NCBI GenBank assembly: GCA_003151595.1
Contig: PLXW01000131.1
Location: forward strand, 33,252-60,740
Source: Myxococcales bacterium
GTDB taxonomy: Bacteria; Myxococcota; Polyangia; Polyangiales; Polyangiaceae
Reading direction: 5' to 3'
DNA length: 27,489 bases
Made by a program: the position numbers and the translations under genes. Below the pieces are notes generated by a model. That model made no database searches and had not been told where the DNA came from. It saw only the letters and a program-made list of their open reading frames with translations. This document shows positions 7,121 through 15,364 of the stretch, in pieces; within the stretch, counting starts at the first letter, position 1, and each line of letters opens with the position of its first letter.

Positions 7121-9805
7121 GTGAGCCTCTCGAAGGGCGACGTCGTCGATCGCTACATCATCGACGGGCCACTCGGCTCCGGTGGAATGGGCGAGGTCTA
7201 CCGCGCGCGCGACACGCGCCTTCAGCGGAACGTCGCGCTCAAGATCCTGCGGCTCGATCTGAGCCCGCAGTCGCTCGACAGCAACGAGCGCACGGGGCCG
7301 ACCGACGGCGCGGCGCGCATGCTCCGCGAGGCGCGGGCGGCGGCGGCGCTCGATCACCCGAACGTCGTCGCCATCTTCGACGTCGGGCAGATTCTAGACG
7401 AGGGGCCGCTCAAGGGGACGACGTACCTCGCGATGGAGCTCATCAAGGGGCGCCCACTTCGCGCATTCGTCGGCGACGCGAGCGTCCCCGTGCGCCAGCG
7501 CCTTCGATGGCTCGTCGAGGTCGCCAAGGCGCTCGGCGCGGCGCACGAAGCGGGGCTCGTGCATCGCGACGTGAAGCCCGACAACGTGATGGTGCGCAAC
7601 GACGGCGCCGTGAAGGTGCTCGACTTCGGCATCGCGCGACGCGCGCGCAACGCGCCGATCAATCCGACGGGCTGGACCGAGCAGGTGGCGACGGCGACGG
7701 CGACGCAGGCGGGCGTCATCGTCGGAACGCCGTTGTACATCGCGCCGGAGCAGCTGCGCGGCGATCCGCTCGACGGACGCGCCGATCAGTTCTCGTGGGC
7801 CGTGATGGCGTACGAGCTGCTGACCGGCAAGCCGCCGTGGCGGATGGATGACGGGCCCGTGGCGCTGCTCTCGCAGATCCTCACGGCCAGGCCTCCGCCG
7901 CTCGACGGCTTCGACGAGATCCCGCCGCACGCGAAGACGACGTTGCTGCGCGCGCTGGAGAAGGATCGCGAGCTCCGCTTCGCCTCGATGGCCGACGTGG
8001 TCGCGGCGCTCGAAGGGGACGCCGATCCGTTCGCGCCGACGGCGTCGAAGATCGCGACGGGGAGGACCGTGATCTCGTCGCGATCGGGCGGCGCCGACGC
8101 ATCGAGCGTCAGCGCGCCGACGGAGCGCGCGGAGATCTCTGCGCGCGAGCCTCCCCCTCCGCCGCCGGCCGCCGTCGAGACGAACCGCGCGACCTCGCAC
8201 ACGCGCCCGTCGCCGGTGCCGCCGGCGCCGGGTCGATCGCGGACGCTCGTGATCGGATCGATCGCGCTGATCGCCGCAGGCGCGATCGCGGGGGGCCTCG
8301 CGTGGCGATCGCGCGCGACGAGCGGGCGTGCGCCGGCAGCGTCGGCGATCGCCGCGCCGGTAGCGGGGTGCACGAGCAACCGCGCGTGCGTTGACGCGCA
8401 CGGGGGCGAGGCGTGGGTCTGCCGCGCGAGCGACAAGCAGTGCGCGGCGATCGCGTCGCAGGACTGCACGGCGAAGTACGAGCCGCGCGATCTGGAGCAC
8501 GACGACACGGTCTGGATCGGCGCGATGTTTCCGCTGAAGGGGCCGCTCGTGTCGTTCGGCCAGATGAATGCGAACGGCGTGGACCTCGCGCGCAGAGAAG
8601 TCTCGGAGGCCACGCGCTCGCTCGGCGACGAAGGATCGGCCCAGCACGTCCGGCGCCTCGGGATCGTCCTGTGCGACGACAGCGACGATCCGATGCGCGC
8701 CGCCAAGCACCTCGTCGACGACGTCGGCGTTCCGGCGATCGTGGGATTCAAGTCCGGCCAGGAGATCGTGGACGTCGCGGGCTCGCTCTTGATCAAGCGT
8801 CAGATCCTCACGGTCGCGACGTTGACCTCGAACCCACTCATCACGAAGCTCCCTCAGCCGAGCGGCCTGCCCCGGATGGTCTGGAGGACGACGCTCGGCT
8901 ACGACGCCCTCGCCGACGCGACCGCAGCGTTCATCGAAGGCACCCTCGCGCCGCACGCCGCTCGCGGCAACACGCAGGCCCGCATCGTCCTCGTCCGGCT
9001 CGCCAAGGGGGCCGAGTCGGCGTTCGCCGATCGTCTCTTCGACAAGGTCGTCTTCAACGGCAAGCGCGCGGTCGAGAACGGCGGCGCCTACCAGGAGATC
9101 GTGCTCCCCATCGGGGACGCGACCGACGAACGACTCGGGCCGGTCGTCGCGAAGATCGTCCGCGAGGCGCCGTCGATCGTCGTCATGGTGATCGACGAAC
9201 CGAGCGCCAATGCGCTCGCGGAAGCCGTCGACAAGCAGTGGGCGACGCCGAAGCGTCCGCTCCCTTTCTTCGTGGCGGCGAATTCGTCCACGAGCGTGTT
9301 CGACGAGTACATCGGCACGGACGCCGCGCGCCGCCGTCGGGTCTTCGCGATCGACTCGGTGTCGAGCACCGGCGAGAACGCGCACTTCGTCTTTCGGTAC
9401 AACGGCGCGTACGAGCCAGCCGTCTCGCGCTGGGCCAATCCGGCGTCGAGCTACGACGCCTTCTACATGCTCGCCTACGCGAGCGTCGCGCTCGGCAGTG
9501 GACCGCTCGACGGCGCCGCGCTGGCGCGCGCGATCCCGCGTCTCTTGCCGCCGGGCGTCCCGACCGAAGTGGGCCCCAACGGCGTGCTCCAAGCGGTGAG
9601 CGCGCTCACCTCCGGCGCCAGCATCGATCTGCGCGGCGCGGCCTCCGCGCTCGACTTCAACGTGGCCACCGGCGAAGCCAGCGTCGACCTCGCGCTCCTG
9701 TGCCCCGACGTCGATGGCGCGGGCCAGGCGGCGGGCGACATCGAGTCGGGGCTCGTCTACCGTTCTGCGACGGGCAGGGTCGACGGCCAGCTGAAGTGCC
9801 GCTGA
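7121..9805 (+). CDS. Receptor-like Ser/Thr kinase with LivJ-type periplasmic binding domain
   Basis: The protein has 894 aa and a GTG start. The N-terminal kinase domain (about 10-298) has Gly loop GSGGMGEVY, Lys41, HRDVKPDN (148-155), DFG (168-170), and APE (208-210) within GTPLYIAPEQ, all intact. A Pro-rich linker leads to one membrane helix (about 374-395). Outside the membrane is a short Cys module (Cys417, 423, 434, 441, 449) and then a domain from about 464 to the end. That domain begins with TVWIGAMFPLKGP and resembles type 1 periplasmic binding proteins of the branched-chain amino acid (LivJ/Peripla_BP_6) class. The layout implies that ligand binding in the periplasm controls a cytoplasmic kinase. 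The ligand cannot be told from sequence. The gene is convergent with 9816-10448, 10 bp apart. Confidence 0.93.
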   Translation: MSLSKGDVVDRYIIDGPLGSGGMGEVYRARDTRLQRNVALKILRLDLSPQSLDSNERTGPTDGAARMLREARAAAALDHPNVVAIFDVGQILDEGPLKGTTYLAMELIKGRPLRAFVGDASVPVRQRLRWLVEVAKALGAAHEAGLVHRDVKPDNVMVRNDGAVKVLDFGIARRARNAPINPTGWTEQVATATATQAGVIVGTPLYIAPEQLRGDPLDGRADQFSWAVMAYELLTGKPPWRMDDGPVALLSQILTARPPPLDGFDEIPPHAKTTLLRALEKDRELRFASMADVVAALEGDADPFAPTASKIATGRTVISSRSGGADASSVSAPTERAEISAREPPPPPPAAVETNRATSHTRPSPVPPAPGRSRTLVIGSIALIAAGAIAGGLAWRSRATSGRAPAASAIAAPVAGCTSNRACVDAHGGEAWVCRASDKQCAAIASQDCTAKYEPRDLEHDDTVWIGAMFPLKGPLVSFGQMNANGVDLARREVSEATRSLGDEGSAQHVRRLGIVLCDDSDDPMRAAKHLVDDVGVPAIVGFKSGQEIVDVAGSLLIKRQILTVATLTSNPLITKLPQPSGLPRMVWRTTLGYDALADATAAFIEGTLAPHAARGNTQARIVLVRLAKGAESAFADRLFDKVVFNGKRAVENGGAYQEIVLPIGDATDERLGPVVAKIVREAPSIVVMVIDEPSANALAEAVDKQWATPKRPLPFFVAANSSTSVFDEYIGTDAARRRRVFAIDSVSSTGENAHFVFRYNGAYEPAVSRWANPASSYDAFYMLAYASVALGSGPLDGAALARAIPRLLPPGVPTEVGPNGVLQAVSALTSGASIDLRGAASALDFNVATGEASVDLALLCPDVDGAGQAAGDIESGLVYRSATGRVDGQLKCR

Positions 9806-9815
9806 GCGCTCGGCC

Positions 9816-10448
9816 TCAGTTCACGATCACGACGCGGCCGCAGTTCCCCCCGGAGCACGACGTCGGGTCGATCGTGAAGTACACGGAGTTGGGCTCGCCC
9901 CCCTCGCACTGCGCGACGGCGGACGGCGGATTGCTCATGATGCTGGGCGTGTTGCAGCTCGCCGGCAGGCTGGTCCCCGTCGGACAGAAGACCTGGAACC
10001 AGTAGTGACCCGAGGTGTCCGAGGCCACGTAGTCCATCGTCACGGACGCATCGGCCTTGGCCGTGGTGGAGTTCCAGCCGCCGCACTTGGCGCTGGTGAG
10101 GTCGGCGGCGCACTGCGCGTCCGCCGAGTTGTTCGTCCCGAAGTACGCGAGGGTCAAGCCGCCGCTGAGGCAGCACTGGTCCGCCGAGTTGCAGCCGGTG
10201 GGGGGGGTGTAGCCCTTCGCGTCCGGACACCCGGTCGCGTACGGATTCAGCGCGCACCCCTTGGGGGTAGACCCAAAGATCGAGCACGTCGGATCGCTCT
10301 CTTTGCAGTTCGCGATCGCCTGGCTCGTCGACTCGGCGCCCCCTTGTCCGTCGCCGCCGACTTGCGCGGAGCACCCGGCGCCCATCGGCGCGATCACGGC
10401 GAACGATCCAAGAACGACAGCGGCGCGAACGAAGGTGGCGAGGGACAT
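9816..10448 (-). CDS. Cys-rich secreted protein, putative lipoprotein
   Basis: The protein has 210 aa. The ATG at 10448 follows a perfect AAGGAG site with a 7-nt spacer. The signal peptide (MSLATFVRAAVVLGSFAVIAPMGAGC) ends in a weak lipobox (GAGC), so it may be a lipoprotein or simply secreted. The mature part contains about 14 Cys, including a CC pair (DQCCLSGG), and ends in a short Cys-Gly segment (CSGGNCGRVVIVN). No known domain is recognised. It is probably an extracytoplasmic disulfide-stabilised protein. The frame stays open upstream to 10523, but that extension would bury the ribosome binding site and signal peptide. Confidence 0.78.
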   Translation of the reverse strand: MSLATFVRAAVVLGSFAVIAPMGAGCSAQVGGDGQGGAESTSQAIANCKESDPTCSIFGSTPKGCALNPYATGCPDAKGYTPPTGCNSADQCCLSGGLTLAYFGTNNSADAQCAADLTSAKCGGWNSTTAKADASVTMDYVASDTSGHYWFQVFCPTGTSLPASCNTPSIMSNPPSAVAQCEGGEPNSVYFTIDPTSCSGGNCGRVVIVN

Positions 10449-10455
10449 TGAAAGG

Positions 10456-10461
10456 CTCCTT
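10456..10461 (-). promoter_or_regulatory. Ribosome binding site AAGGAG fixing the 10448 start
   Basis: The minus-strand AAGGAG lies 7 nt before the ATG at 10448. It is one of the few canonical sites in the window and decides against the longer open frame. Confidence 0.8.
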
Positions 10462-10554
10462 GGGGTCGCGGCGTTAGCGACGAGGAGGGCTTTTGCAACG
10501 GCGAGGCCATCTCGGGCGCACAACGATTTCCCGAGAGAACCCGACCTCGTGACG

Positions 10555-10627
10555 CGACTTGTACAAACGCGGCGCCCGCGGCGTTAGACGACTCGTACAG
10601 TCGTCCAGCGCGCGAGCAACGAGTCGT
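10555..10627. promoter_or_regulatory. Cluster of related short repeats, possible operator
   Basis: CGACTTGTACA (10555-10565) and CGACTCGTACA (10589-10599) are direct repeats 34 bp apart. The second sits inside a 7-bp-arm inverted repeat (GACGACT/AGTCGTC, 10587-10605). ACGACTCGT (10588-10596) is mirrored by ACGAGTCGT (10619-10627). The cluster lies about 110-180 bp upstream of the Cys-rich gene starting at 10448 (minus), a plausible control position. The binding protein is unknown. Confidence 0.3.
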
Positions 10628-10758
10628 AAAGTGCGAGAGCCGGAGGTGCGTCGGGGCGATGTGTGCGCGATACCCCTGGCTTCTGACTCTCAGAAGCAGC
10701 GAGCAATCGGTTCCGGAGCCGCGATGCTCTCCGAGAATCGAGCAACAAAATGCCGAAA

Positions 10759-10775
10759 GCCGCGGGTTACGCGGC
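10759..10775 (-). terminator. Possible weak terminator after the short peptide ORF
   Basis: GCCGCG and CGCGGC pair with a 5-nt loop. On the minus strand this is followed by TTTCGGCATTTTG, a broken T-rich tail. It lies about 33 nt past the stop of the 23-codon ORF, supporting a short minus-strand transcript, but the stem is only 6 bp. Confidence 0.3.
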
Positions 10776-10807
10776 CTCCGGGTAGCTCGGTGCGGGCTAT
10801 CCGCAGG

Positions 10808-10879
10808 CTACTGAGTCTTGACGCACGCAGAGCCGCTACAGCCAGTAGGTCCAGCCTTGATGCTCGTCTTGATCTTCAT
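10808..10879 (-). CDS. Possible 23-aa peptide (MKIKTSIKAG leader type)
   Basis: A 23-codon frame runs from the ATG at 10879 to the TAG at 10810-10808. It begins MKIKTSIKAG and continues with a small Cys-containing core (GCSGSAC) and a KTQ end. The opening pattern M-K-[IV]-K-T-x-[IV]-K-A-G resembles very short conserved peptides I associate with some large bacterial genomes, which is why I do not dismiss it. Composition differs from the surroundings, with more A and T and A-rich Lys codons. GAAAG lies 9 nt upstream as a weak ribosome binding site, and a hairpin with a T-rich tail follows. No modification enzyme is adjacent. It may be a real microprotein or precursor, or chance. Confidence 0.38.
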   Translation of the reverse strand: MKIKTSIKAGPTGCSGSACVKTQ

Positions 10880-11015
10880 GATTTGGTCTTTCGGGTGCGC
10901 GGGGGTGCGCGAAGAGGTGTGTCTAGCAGGCCGAGCGGGGGCGACAACGCCTATCTGGATGATACGTGGCCGATCCGCGAGTGAACCCTGCGAGATGATT
11001 GAAGGTGGCGTCCCA

Positions 11016-11031
11016 CGAATCGTCCGATTCG
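11016..11031. repeat. Small perfect inverted repeat upstream of the acetyltransferase
   Basis: CGAATC and GATTCG are separated by GTCC, about 130 bp before the GTG at 11162. It could be an operator, but an arm of 6 bp is also expected by chance now and then. Confidence 0.25.
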
Positions 11032-11161
11032 CTGGCGAACGGTTTCGTCGGGGCGCGCGCGATCCTCTGGGGCCGATCCGATCTTCCGTGTACGCGCGCG
11101 CACCGCCCGCAACGCACCCTTCTTCTCCCGCTCCCACCGCCGCTGTTACCTTCGTCCCCTC

Positions 11162-11782
11162 GTGCTCGCGCCCACCTCGCCCTCGCTCACGACGCGCGTC
11201 GTCACCGCGCGCCTCGTGCTCCGCCCGCCGCGCCCCGCCGACGTCCCCGAGCTCCGCCACCTCCTCCGCGCCAACGTCGATCACCTGCGCCCGTGGGAGC
11301 CCGCGCCCATCCCCGGCGAGGACCCGACGTCGCTCACCGTCCTCGCCAACCGCATCACGCGGCAGCGGCGCGACTGGAAGCGCGATCACTCGTACGCCCT
11401 GCTCGTCACGCTCCGCGCGCCCGGTGAGTCGATCATCGGGCGCGTCACGCTCGGCGGCGTGCTCCGCGGCGCGTTTCAGAACGCGTACCTCGGCTACTGG
11501 ATCGATCGCGAGCACCAGCGCCAGGGGCTCATGACCGAAGCGGTCGGCGGCGCGCTCGCCTTCGCGTTCGGCGTGGCGGGGCTGCACCGCGTGCAGATCG
11601 CGATCATGCCGCGCAACCCGGGGAGCCTGCGCGTGATGGAGAAGATCGGGGTCCGTCGCGAAGGGCTCTCCGAGCGGTACCTGCGGATCGCCGGCGGGTG
11701 GGAAGACCACGTCGTCTTCGCCATCACGGCCGAAGAGTGGAACGCGAAGAACGCCGGGCGGGTGAGCGGCGTCGATTCTTAG
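11162..11782 (+). CDS. GNAT family N-acetyltransferase (RimJ/RimL-like)
   Basis: The protein has 206 aa. It shows the usual order of the RimJ-type GNAT fold: N-terminal LTTRVVTARLVLRPP strand, IIGRVTLGG (beta4 region), LGYWIDREHQRQGLMTEAV (acetyl-CoA pyrophosphate loop, Q/R-x-x-G/A type, here RQGLMTEA), HRVQIAIMPRNPGSLRVMEKIGVRREG (the 'N..S..v.eklGF' region) and a C-terminal WEDHVVFAITAEEW. Such enzymes acetylate protein N-termini (ribosomal proteins for RimJ/L) or small molecules; the substrate here is undecided. The start is GTG at 11162, giving homology from residue 9, but no purine-rich site precedes it and the leader is strikingly pyrimidine-rich. Confidence 0.9.
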   Translation: MLAPTSPSLTTRVVTARLVLRPPRPADVPELRHLLRANVDHLRPWEPAPIPGEDPTSLTVLANRITRQRRDWKRDHSYALLVTLRAPGESIIGRVTLGGVLRGAFQNAYLGYWIDREHQRQGLMTEAVGGALAFAFGVAGLHRVQIAIMPRNPGSLRVMEKIGVRREGLSERYLRIAGGWEDHVVFAITAEEWNAKNAGRVSGVDS

Positions 11783-11810
11783 CAACGTTTCCTTCGGGTG
11801 ATCCGATGGG

Positions 11811-12488
11811 ATGGATATGGGCATTCGTGTTCCGTCCGCCGCTCCCTTCGCCCGCGTCCCGCTCGTGCGCCGCGCGCTCGAGTCGTTCATCTCGCTCATC
11901 GCGCCCGACGTCTGCGCGGCGTGCGACGCGCGCACGCCCATTCTCACGGTCTTCTGCACGGCGTGTGCGTCGACGCTCGTGCCCGCGCGCGACGCGCGCG
12001 ACGGCGAAATCGCGCCGTACGTCTACGGTGGCGCCCTGGCCGCGGCGATCGGCTCGCTCAAGTACGACCAGCGCGTCGACCGCGCGCGACCGCTCGCGCA
12101 CCTGCTCCTTCGCGCGATCGGTCCGCTGCGCGACGACCCGCCGACGCACGTGATCCCGGTGCCGCTCTACCGCGCGCGCGCCGCGCTCCGCGGGTTCAAC
12201 CAGTCCGCGCTGCTCGCCGCGCCCGTGGCGCGCGCGCTCGACGCGACGTTCGCCCCCGCCGCCCTCGTCCGCAAACGCGACACCACCGCGCAGGCCACGC
12301 TCCCGCGCGCGTCGCGCCTTCGCAACGTCGACGACGCCTTCGTCGCCCGCGCCTCGCTCGCCGGCGCGCGCGTGCTCCTGGTCGATGACGTCCGCACCAC
12401 CGGCGCCACCCTCGAGGCCTGCGCGTCGGCGCTGCGCGGGGCCGGCGCACGCGACGTGCGATCACTCGTGCTCGCCTGCGCCGAATGA
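11811..12488 (+). CDS. comF: ComF family phosphoribosyltransferase-like protein
   Basis: The protein has 225 aa. The N-terminal four-Cys zinc motif (CAAC ... CTAC, about residues 35-52) is followed by the ComF landmarks GSLKYDQR, IPVPLYRAR, RGFNQSALLA, LVRKRDTTAQATL and RLRNVDDAF. The phosphoribosyl-pyrophosphate binding motif LLVDDVRTTGATL lies near the C-terminus. ComF is needed for DNA uptake in some competent bacteria, where it acts with the DNA translocation helicase, but it is also common in bacteria with no known competence. The start is ATG 11811 or ATG 11817; neither has a clear ribosome binding site. It lies 28 bp after the acetyltransferase stop and may share its transcript. Confidence 0.93.
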   Translation: MDMGIRVPSAAPFARVPLVRRALESFISLIAPDVCAACDARTPILTVFCTACASTLVPARDARDGEIAPYVYGGALAAAIGSLKYDQRVDRARPLAHLLLRAIGPLRDDPPTHVIPVPLYRARAALRGFNQSALLAAPVARALDATFAPAALVRKRDTTAQATLPRASRLRNVDDAFVARASLAGARVLLVDDVRTTGATLEACASALRGAGARDVRSLVLACAE

Positions 12489-12573
12489 CGCCCAATGACT
12501 GGGAGCAGCGTAAAGATCCCTCATCAGCGGACGCCGGCCCGCGCAGTCGTCGGACAAACCCAAAAACCGGCCT

Positions 12574-15306
12574 ATGATTCCCCACGTGAGCGCCGAAACG
12601 GACTGGCGATGGGCTGACCCATCCGGTCAACAACGACTGGTTCGAACCGACGAGCTGCGCGCGGCGCTCGCCAGCGGCCTCATCGCCCCCAACACGCCCG
12701 TGTGGCGGAGCGGTTGGAAAGAGTGGCGTCCGGCGCAAGAGGTCCCGGAGCTGACGACGAGCGCGCTCTCCGCGGCCAACGGCGTCGTGCCGAACATTCC
12801 GCCGCCGCCGATGGCGATGGTGGCCGTGCAGCGCGCGTACGAAGGAGAGCCGACCGCCGATCCGAGCAAGAAGCACAGCGAGCCGCCGCCGCCGCCCACG
12901 TACGTGCCCGCGCCGACGCGCCCGCAGCCCGGTGTGTTCCACACGCCGTCGCAGGCGATGCGTCCGCACGCGGTGCCGAAGGCGCCAGCCTCGAGTCCCA
13001 AACCGGTGTCGGCGTCGACACCGCAGCCTGCGAGCGTGAACGTGACCACGAAAGAGAACGGGCCGTCGCCCGATGGGAGCGTGGGCCTGGCCGCGCTCGA
13101 AGCGCACCTCGCGAGCAGGATCGCGTCGCGGGCGAACGTGAGCGCGAACGTGAGAAAGGACTCGGAGCCGCCGTCGACCGTGCGCCCCGACGGCGACGAC
13201 GATGTGCACGAGCGCCAGACCGTTCCGTCCGAGCGCCCGAAGCTCGCGCCGACGCCCGCGCCCGCGCCGATCGCGCTCTCGTCGCTCGTGCGTTCGTCGC
13301 CGCCTCCGCCCGTCTCGCGCAAGACGTCGAAGCCGCCGCCGCCGAAGTCGGTCTCGAAGCCGCCGCCGCCGGTGAAGGACGCGGGGCCCGAGGTGATCGA
13401 AGAGCTGAGCGGCTCGGTGCTGCTGTCCGACGGAACGGGATCGCAGAACGCGATCATCGACGAGCTGAGCGGCTCGATGCTGATGCCCGATCTGTCCGGC
13501 CCCGTGCCGGCGATGACGATGAAGCACGACGACGAGCTGACCGGCTCGTTCCTGGTCGACGCCGGGAGCACCGGCGCGCTGCCCAGCGTGGAGAGCACGG
13601 GGCGCATCCTCGCGGCGAAGGCGGCGATGCGCGCGCCGTTCGCGGCCGACTCGGTCCCGGCGAACAACAACTCGCCGGATCAGACCGGGACGGTGCCGAA
13701 GGTGATCGTCCCGATGGACGAGCCGTCGGATCTCGCGGCGACGATCGTGCGGCCGCCGCCGTCGGTGGTCGTGTCGGCGCCGATGCAGATCGGAGTCGCG
13801 CCGCTCGGTGCCCCGCCGCCGAACGCCGAGCCGCTCATGGTGCCGCCGCCGCCGATCGCACCGGAGCAGCCGGCCAAGACGACGATGATCGGGGTTCCGG
13901 CGCCGCCCGAGCTCGCGGCGCTTCAACAAGCAGCGAACGCGCCGCTGCCGCAGTATCCGCTCCCCGCGCCGTCGTCGCCGTCGAACGCGCGGCTCGTGAG
14001 CGACGCGTTGCCGGCGTTGCCGCAGCCTTCGCTTTCGACCGCGCGCCTGCACGACTTCCGCGCCATCGTCCCCGATCCGCGCGCGAAGTTCCTGGTGCCC
14101 GGGCTGGCGTTGCTCGGCGCGCTCGTGCTCCTCGGCGTGATCGGTCTCGTGATCGGCGCCGTGCGGAAGAAGCCGAGCGACGAAGCGCCGCCGGTCACTC
14201 CCACGACGGCGTCGGCGTCCCCTTCGTCACGCGCGACGGCGGCACCTGCGACGACCGCGGTGGCGACTGCGCCGACGCCCGCAGCGCTCGGCGCGGCGTG
14301 CACGCTCGGCGGGGTCGCGCACGTGATCGCGCCGCGCGCGGTGGTGCAGAGCGGCGTCGAGGCGGACATCGTCGCCGGTCACCTCGCGATCGGATTCGCC
14401 ACGCGCGAGCGCGACGGGATCGCCGTCGAGGTCGACCCCACGTCGCTCGCCGCGACGAAGACGGCGCGCGCGCACATGCACTCGCCCGACGTGATCCGAA
14501 GGCTCGTTCCGGTGGTCGCGGGCGCAGGGCTCGGCGCAGCGGCGGACGTGGAGCGCGCGGGCGATCTGCTCCTCGGACGGCGCACGGTCGCGGCGACGTC
14601 GGCGTTCGATCTCGGCTTCGGCGGCGGTGGCCTGGCGTGGGCGCCGCATCGCTCGAACGAAGTGGACCTGATCTGGGCGCTCGACGGCGACGCGCTGGTG
14701 GAAGCCGTCCGCGCCGCGCCGCTCGATCCGACGCACGACGAAGCGGGCTGGGCGATCGCGTTCCGCCGCGGCACGAGCATCTACGCCGGCGTGGTGAACG
14801 GCGGCGCGACGCTCACGCCGAAGGGGCCGCTCGTGAAGATCGACGGGCTCGGTCCGCAGGTCGGCTCGCCCACCGTGGCCGCGCAAGACGGCGCGGTGCT
14901 CGTGGCGTGGGCCGATCGCGCGCAGCCGAGCGCGCCGTGGGCGCTCCGCTGGATGCGCTTCACGCCGGGCGAAGCGTCGGCCGAAGCGAAGGCGTTCGTG
15001 CCCAGCGAAGGAGGCCTCGGCGAGCACGCGATGTCGCCGGCGATCGCCGCGGCGGGGCAAGGGCGCTTCGTGCTGGTGTGGACCGAAGGGCCGGTGTCGA
15101 ATCACCAGGTGCGCGCGCAGACGATCAGCGGATCGGGCGCCCCCATCGGCACGGCGATGGCCGTCAGCGACAGCGGCGTGAACGCGGGGCAAGCGCAGCT
15201 CGCGATCTTGCCGGACGGCCACGGCATCGTGGCGTCGCTGGCGTCGGCGGGCTCGGGGCCGAAGGCGGCGTACGAGATCCTGGCGACGCCGATCGTGTGC
15301 CCGTGA
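12574..15306 (+). CDS. GYF_2-domain transmembrane protein with probable beta-propeller ectodomain
   Basis: The protein has 910 aa. Residues about 8-60 form a GYF_2-type domain (WRWADPSGQQ ... ELRAALASGLIAPNTPVWRSGWKEWRPA). A long disordered Pro/Ser/Ala cytoplasmic linker (about 65-500) contains three spaced copies of E-L-[ST]-G-S (near 277, 297 and 320). One membrane helix lies at about 506-530. The remaining 380 residues contain recurring blade-like strands (AVLVAWADRA, RFVLVWTEGP with preceding P-T/A-[IV]-A-A) typical of beta-propellers. Topology would place the GYF domain inside and the propeller in the periplasm. GYF domains bind Pro-rich partners; the M. xanthus gliding protein GltJ also has one, but this protein lacks a recognisable zinc ribbon or TonB-like end. 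The function is unknown. A GTG at 12586 is an alternative start. Confidence 0.85.
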   Translation: MIPHVSAETDWRWADPSGQQRLVRTDELRAALASGLIAPNTPVWRSGWKEWRPAQEVPELTTSALSAANGVVPNIPPPPMAMVAVQRAYEGEPTADPSKKHSEPPPPPTYVPAPTRPQPGVFHTPSQAMRPHAVPKAPASSPKPVSASTPQPASVNVTTKENGPSPDGSVGLAALEAHLASRIASRANVSANVRKDSEPPSTVRPDGDDDVHERQTVPSERPKLAPTPAPAPIALSSLVRSSPPPPVSRKTSKPPPPKSVSKPPPPVKDAGPEVIEELSGSVLLSDGTGSQNAIIDELSGSMLMPDLSGPVPAMTMKHDDELTGSFLVDAGSTGALPSVESTGRILAAKAAMRAPFAADSVPANNNSPDQTGTVPKVIVPMDEPSDLAATIVRPPPSVVVSAPMQIGVAPLGAPPPNAEPLMVPPPPIAPEQPAKTTMIGVPAPPELAALQQAANAPLPQYPLPAPSSPSNARLVSDALPALPQPSLSTARLHDFRAIVPDPRAKFLVPGLALLGALVLLGVIGLVIGAVRKKPSDEAPPVTPTTASASPSSRATAAPATTAVATAPTPAALGAACTLGGVAHVIAPRAVVQSGVEADIVAGHLAIGFATRERDGIAVEVDPTSLAATKTARAHMHSPDVIRRLVPVVAGAGLGAAADVERAGDLLLGRRTVAATSAFDLGFGGGGLAWAPHRSNEVDLIWALDGDALVEAVRAAPLDPTHDEAGWAIAFRRGTSIYAGVVNGGATLTPKGPLVKIDGLGPQVGSPTVAAQDGAVLVAWADRAQPSAPWALRWMRFTPGEASAEAKAFVPSEGGLGEHAMSPAIAAAGQGRFVLVWTEGPVSNHQVRAQTISGSGAPIGTAMAVSDSGVNAGQAQLAILPDGHGIVASLASAGSGPKAAYEILATPIVCP

Positions 15307-15364
15307 CCCGCGCGAACCAAACGCGGGCGACTACGTGAAGAACGTGAAGAGAGAATCGACCACG

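Larger units (their letters stand above)
10449..11161. other. Long intergenic region, mostly non-coding
   Basis: This 713-bp gap separates the minus-strand Cys-rich gene from the plus-strand acetyltransferase. It has lower GC than its surroundings and holds several short perfect inverted repeats (10587-10605, 10679-10697, 10759-10775, 11016-11031), repeated CGACTxGTACA words, and a possible 23-codon gene at 10808-10879. I see no longer gene with a plausible start and codon usage. Confidence 0.6.

Noticed and set aside
7394..9592. 732-codon minus-strand open frame opposite the receptor kinase
   Set aside because: Arg/Asp/His-rich nonsense composition; all domain evidence lies on the plus strand.
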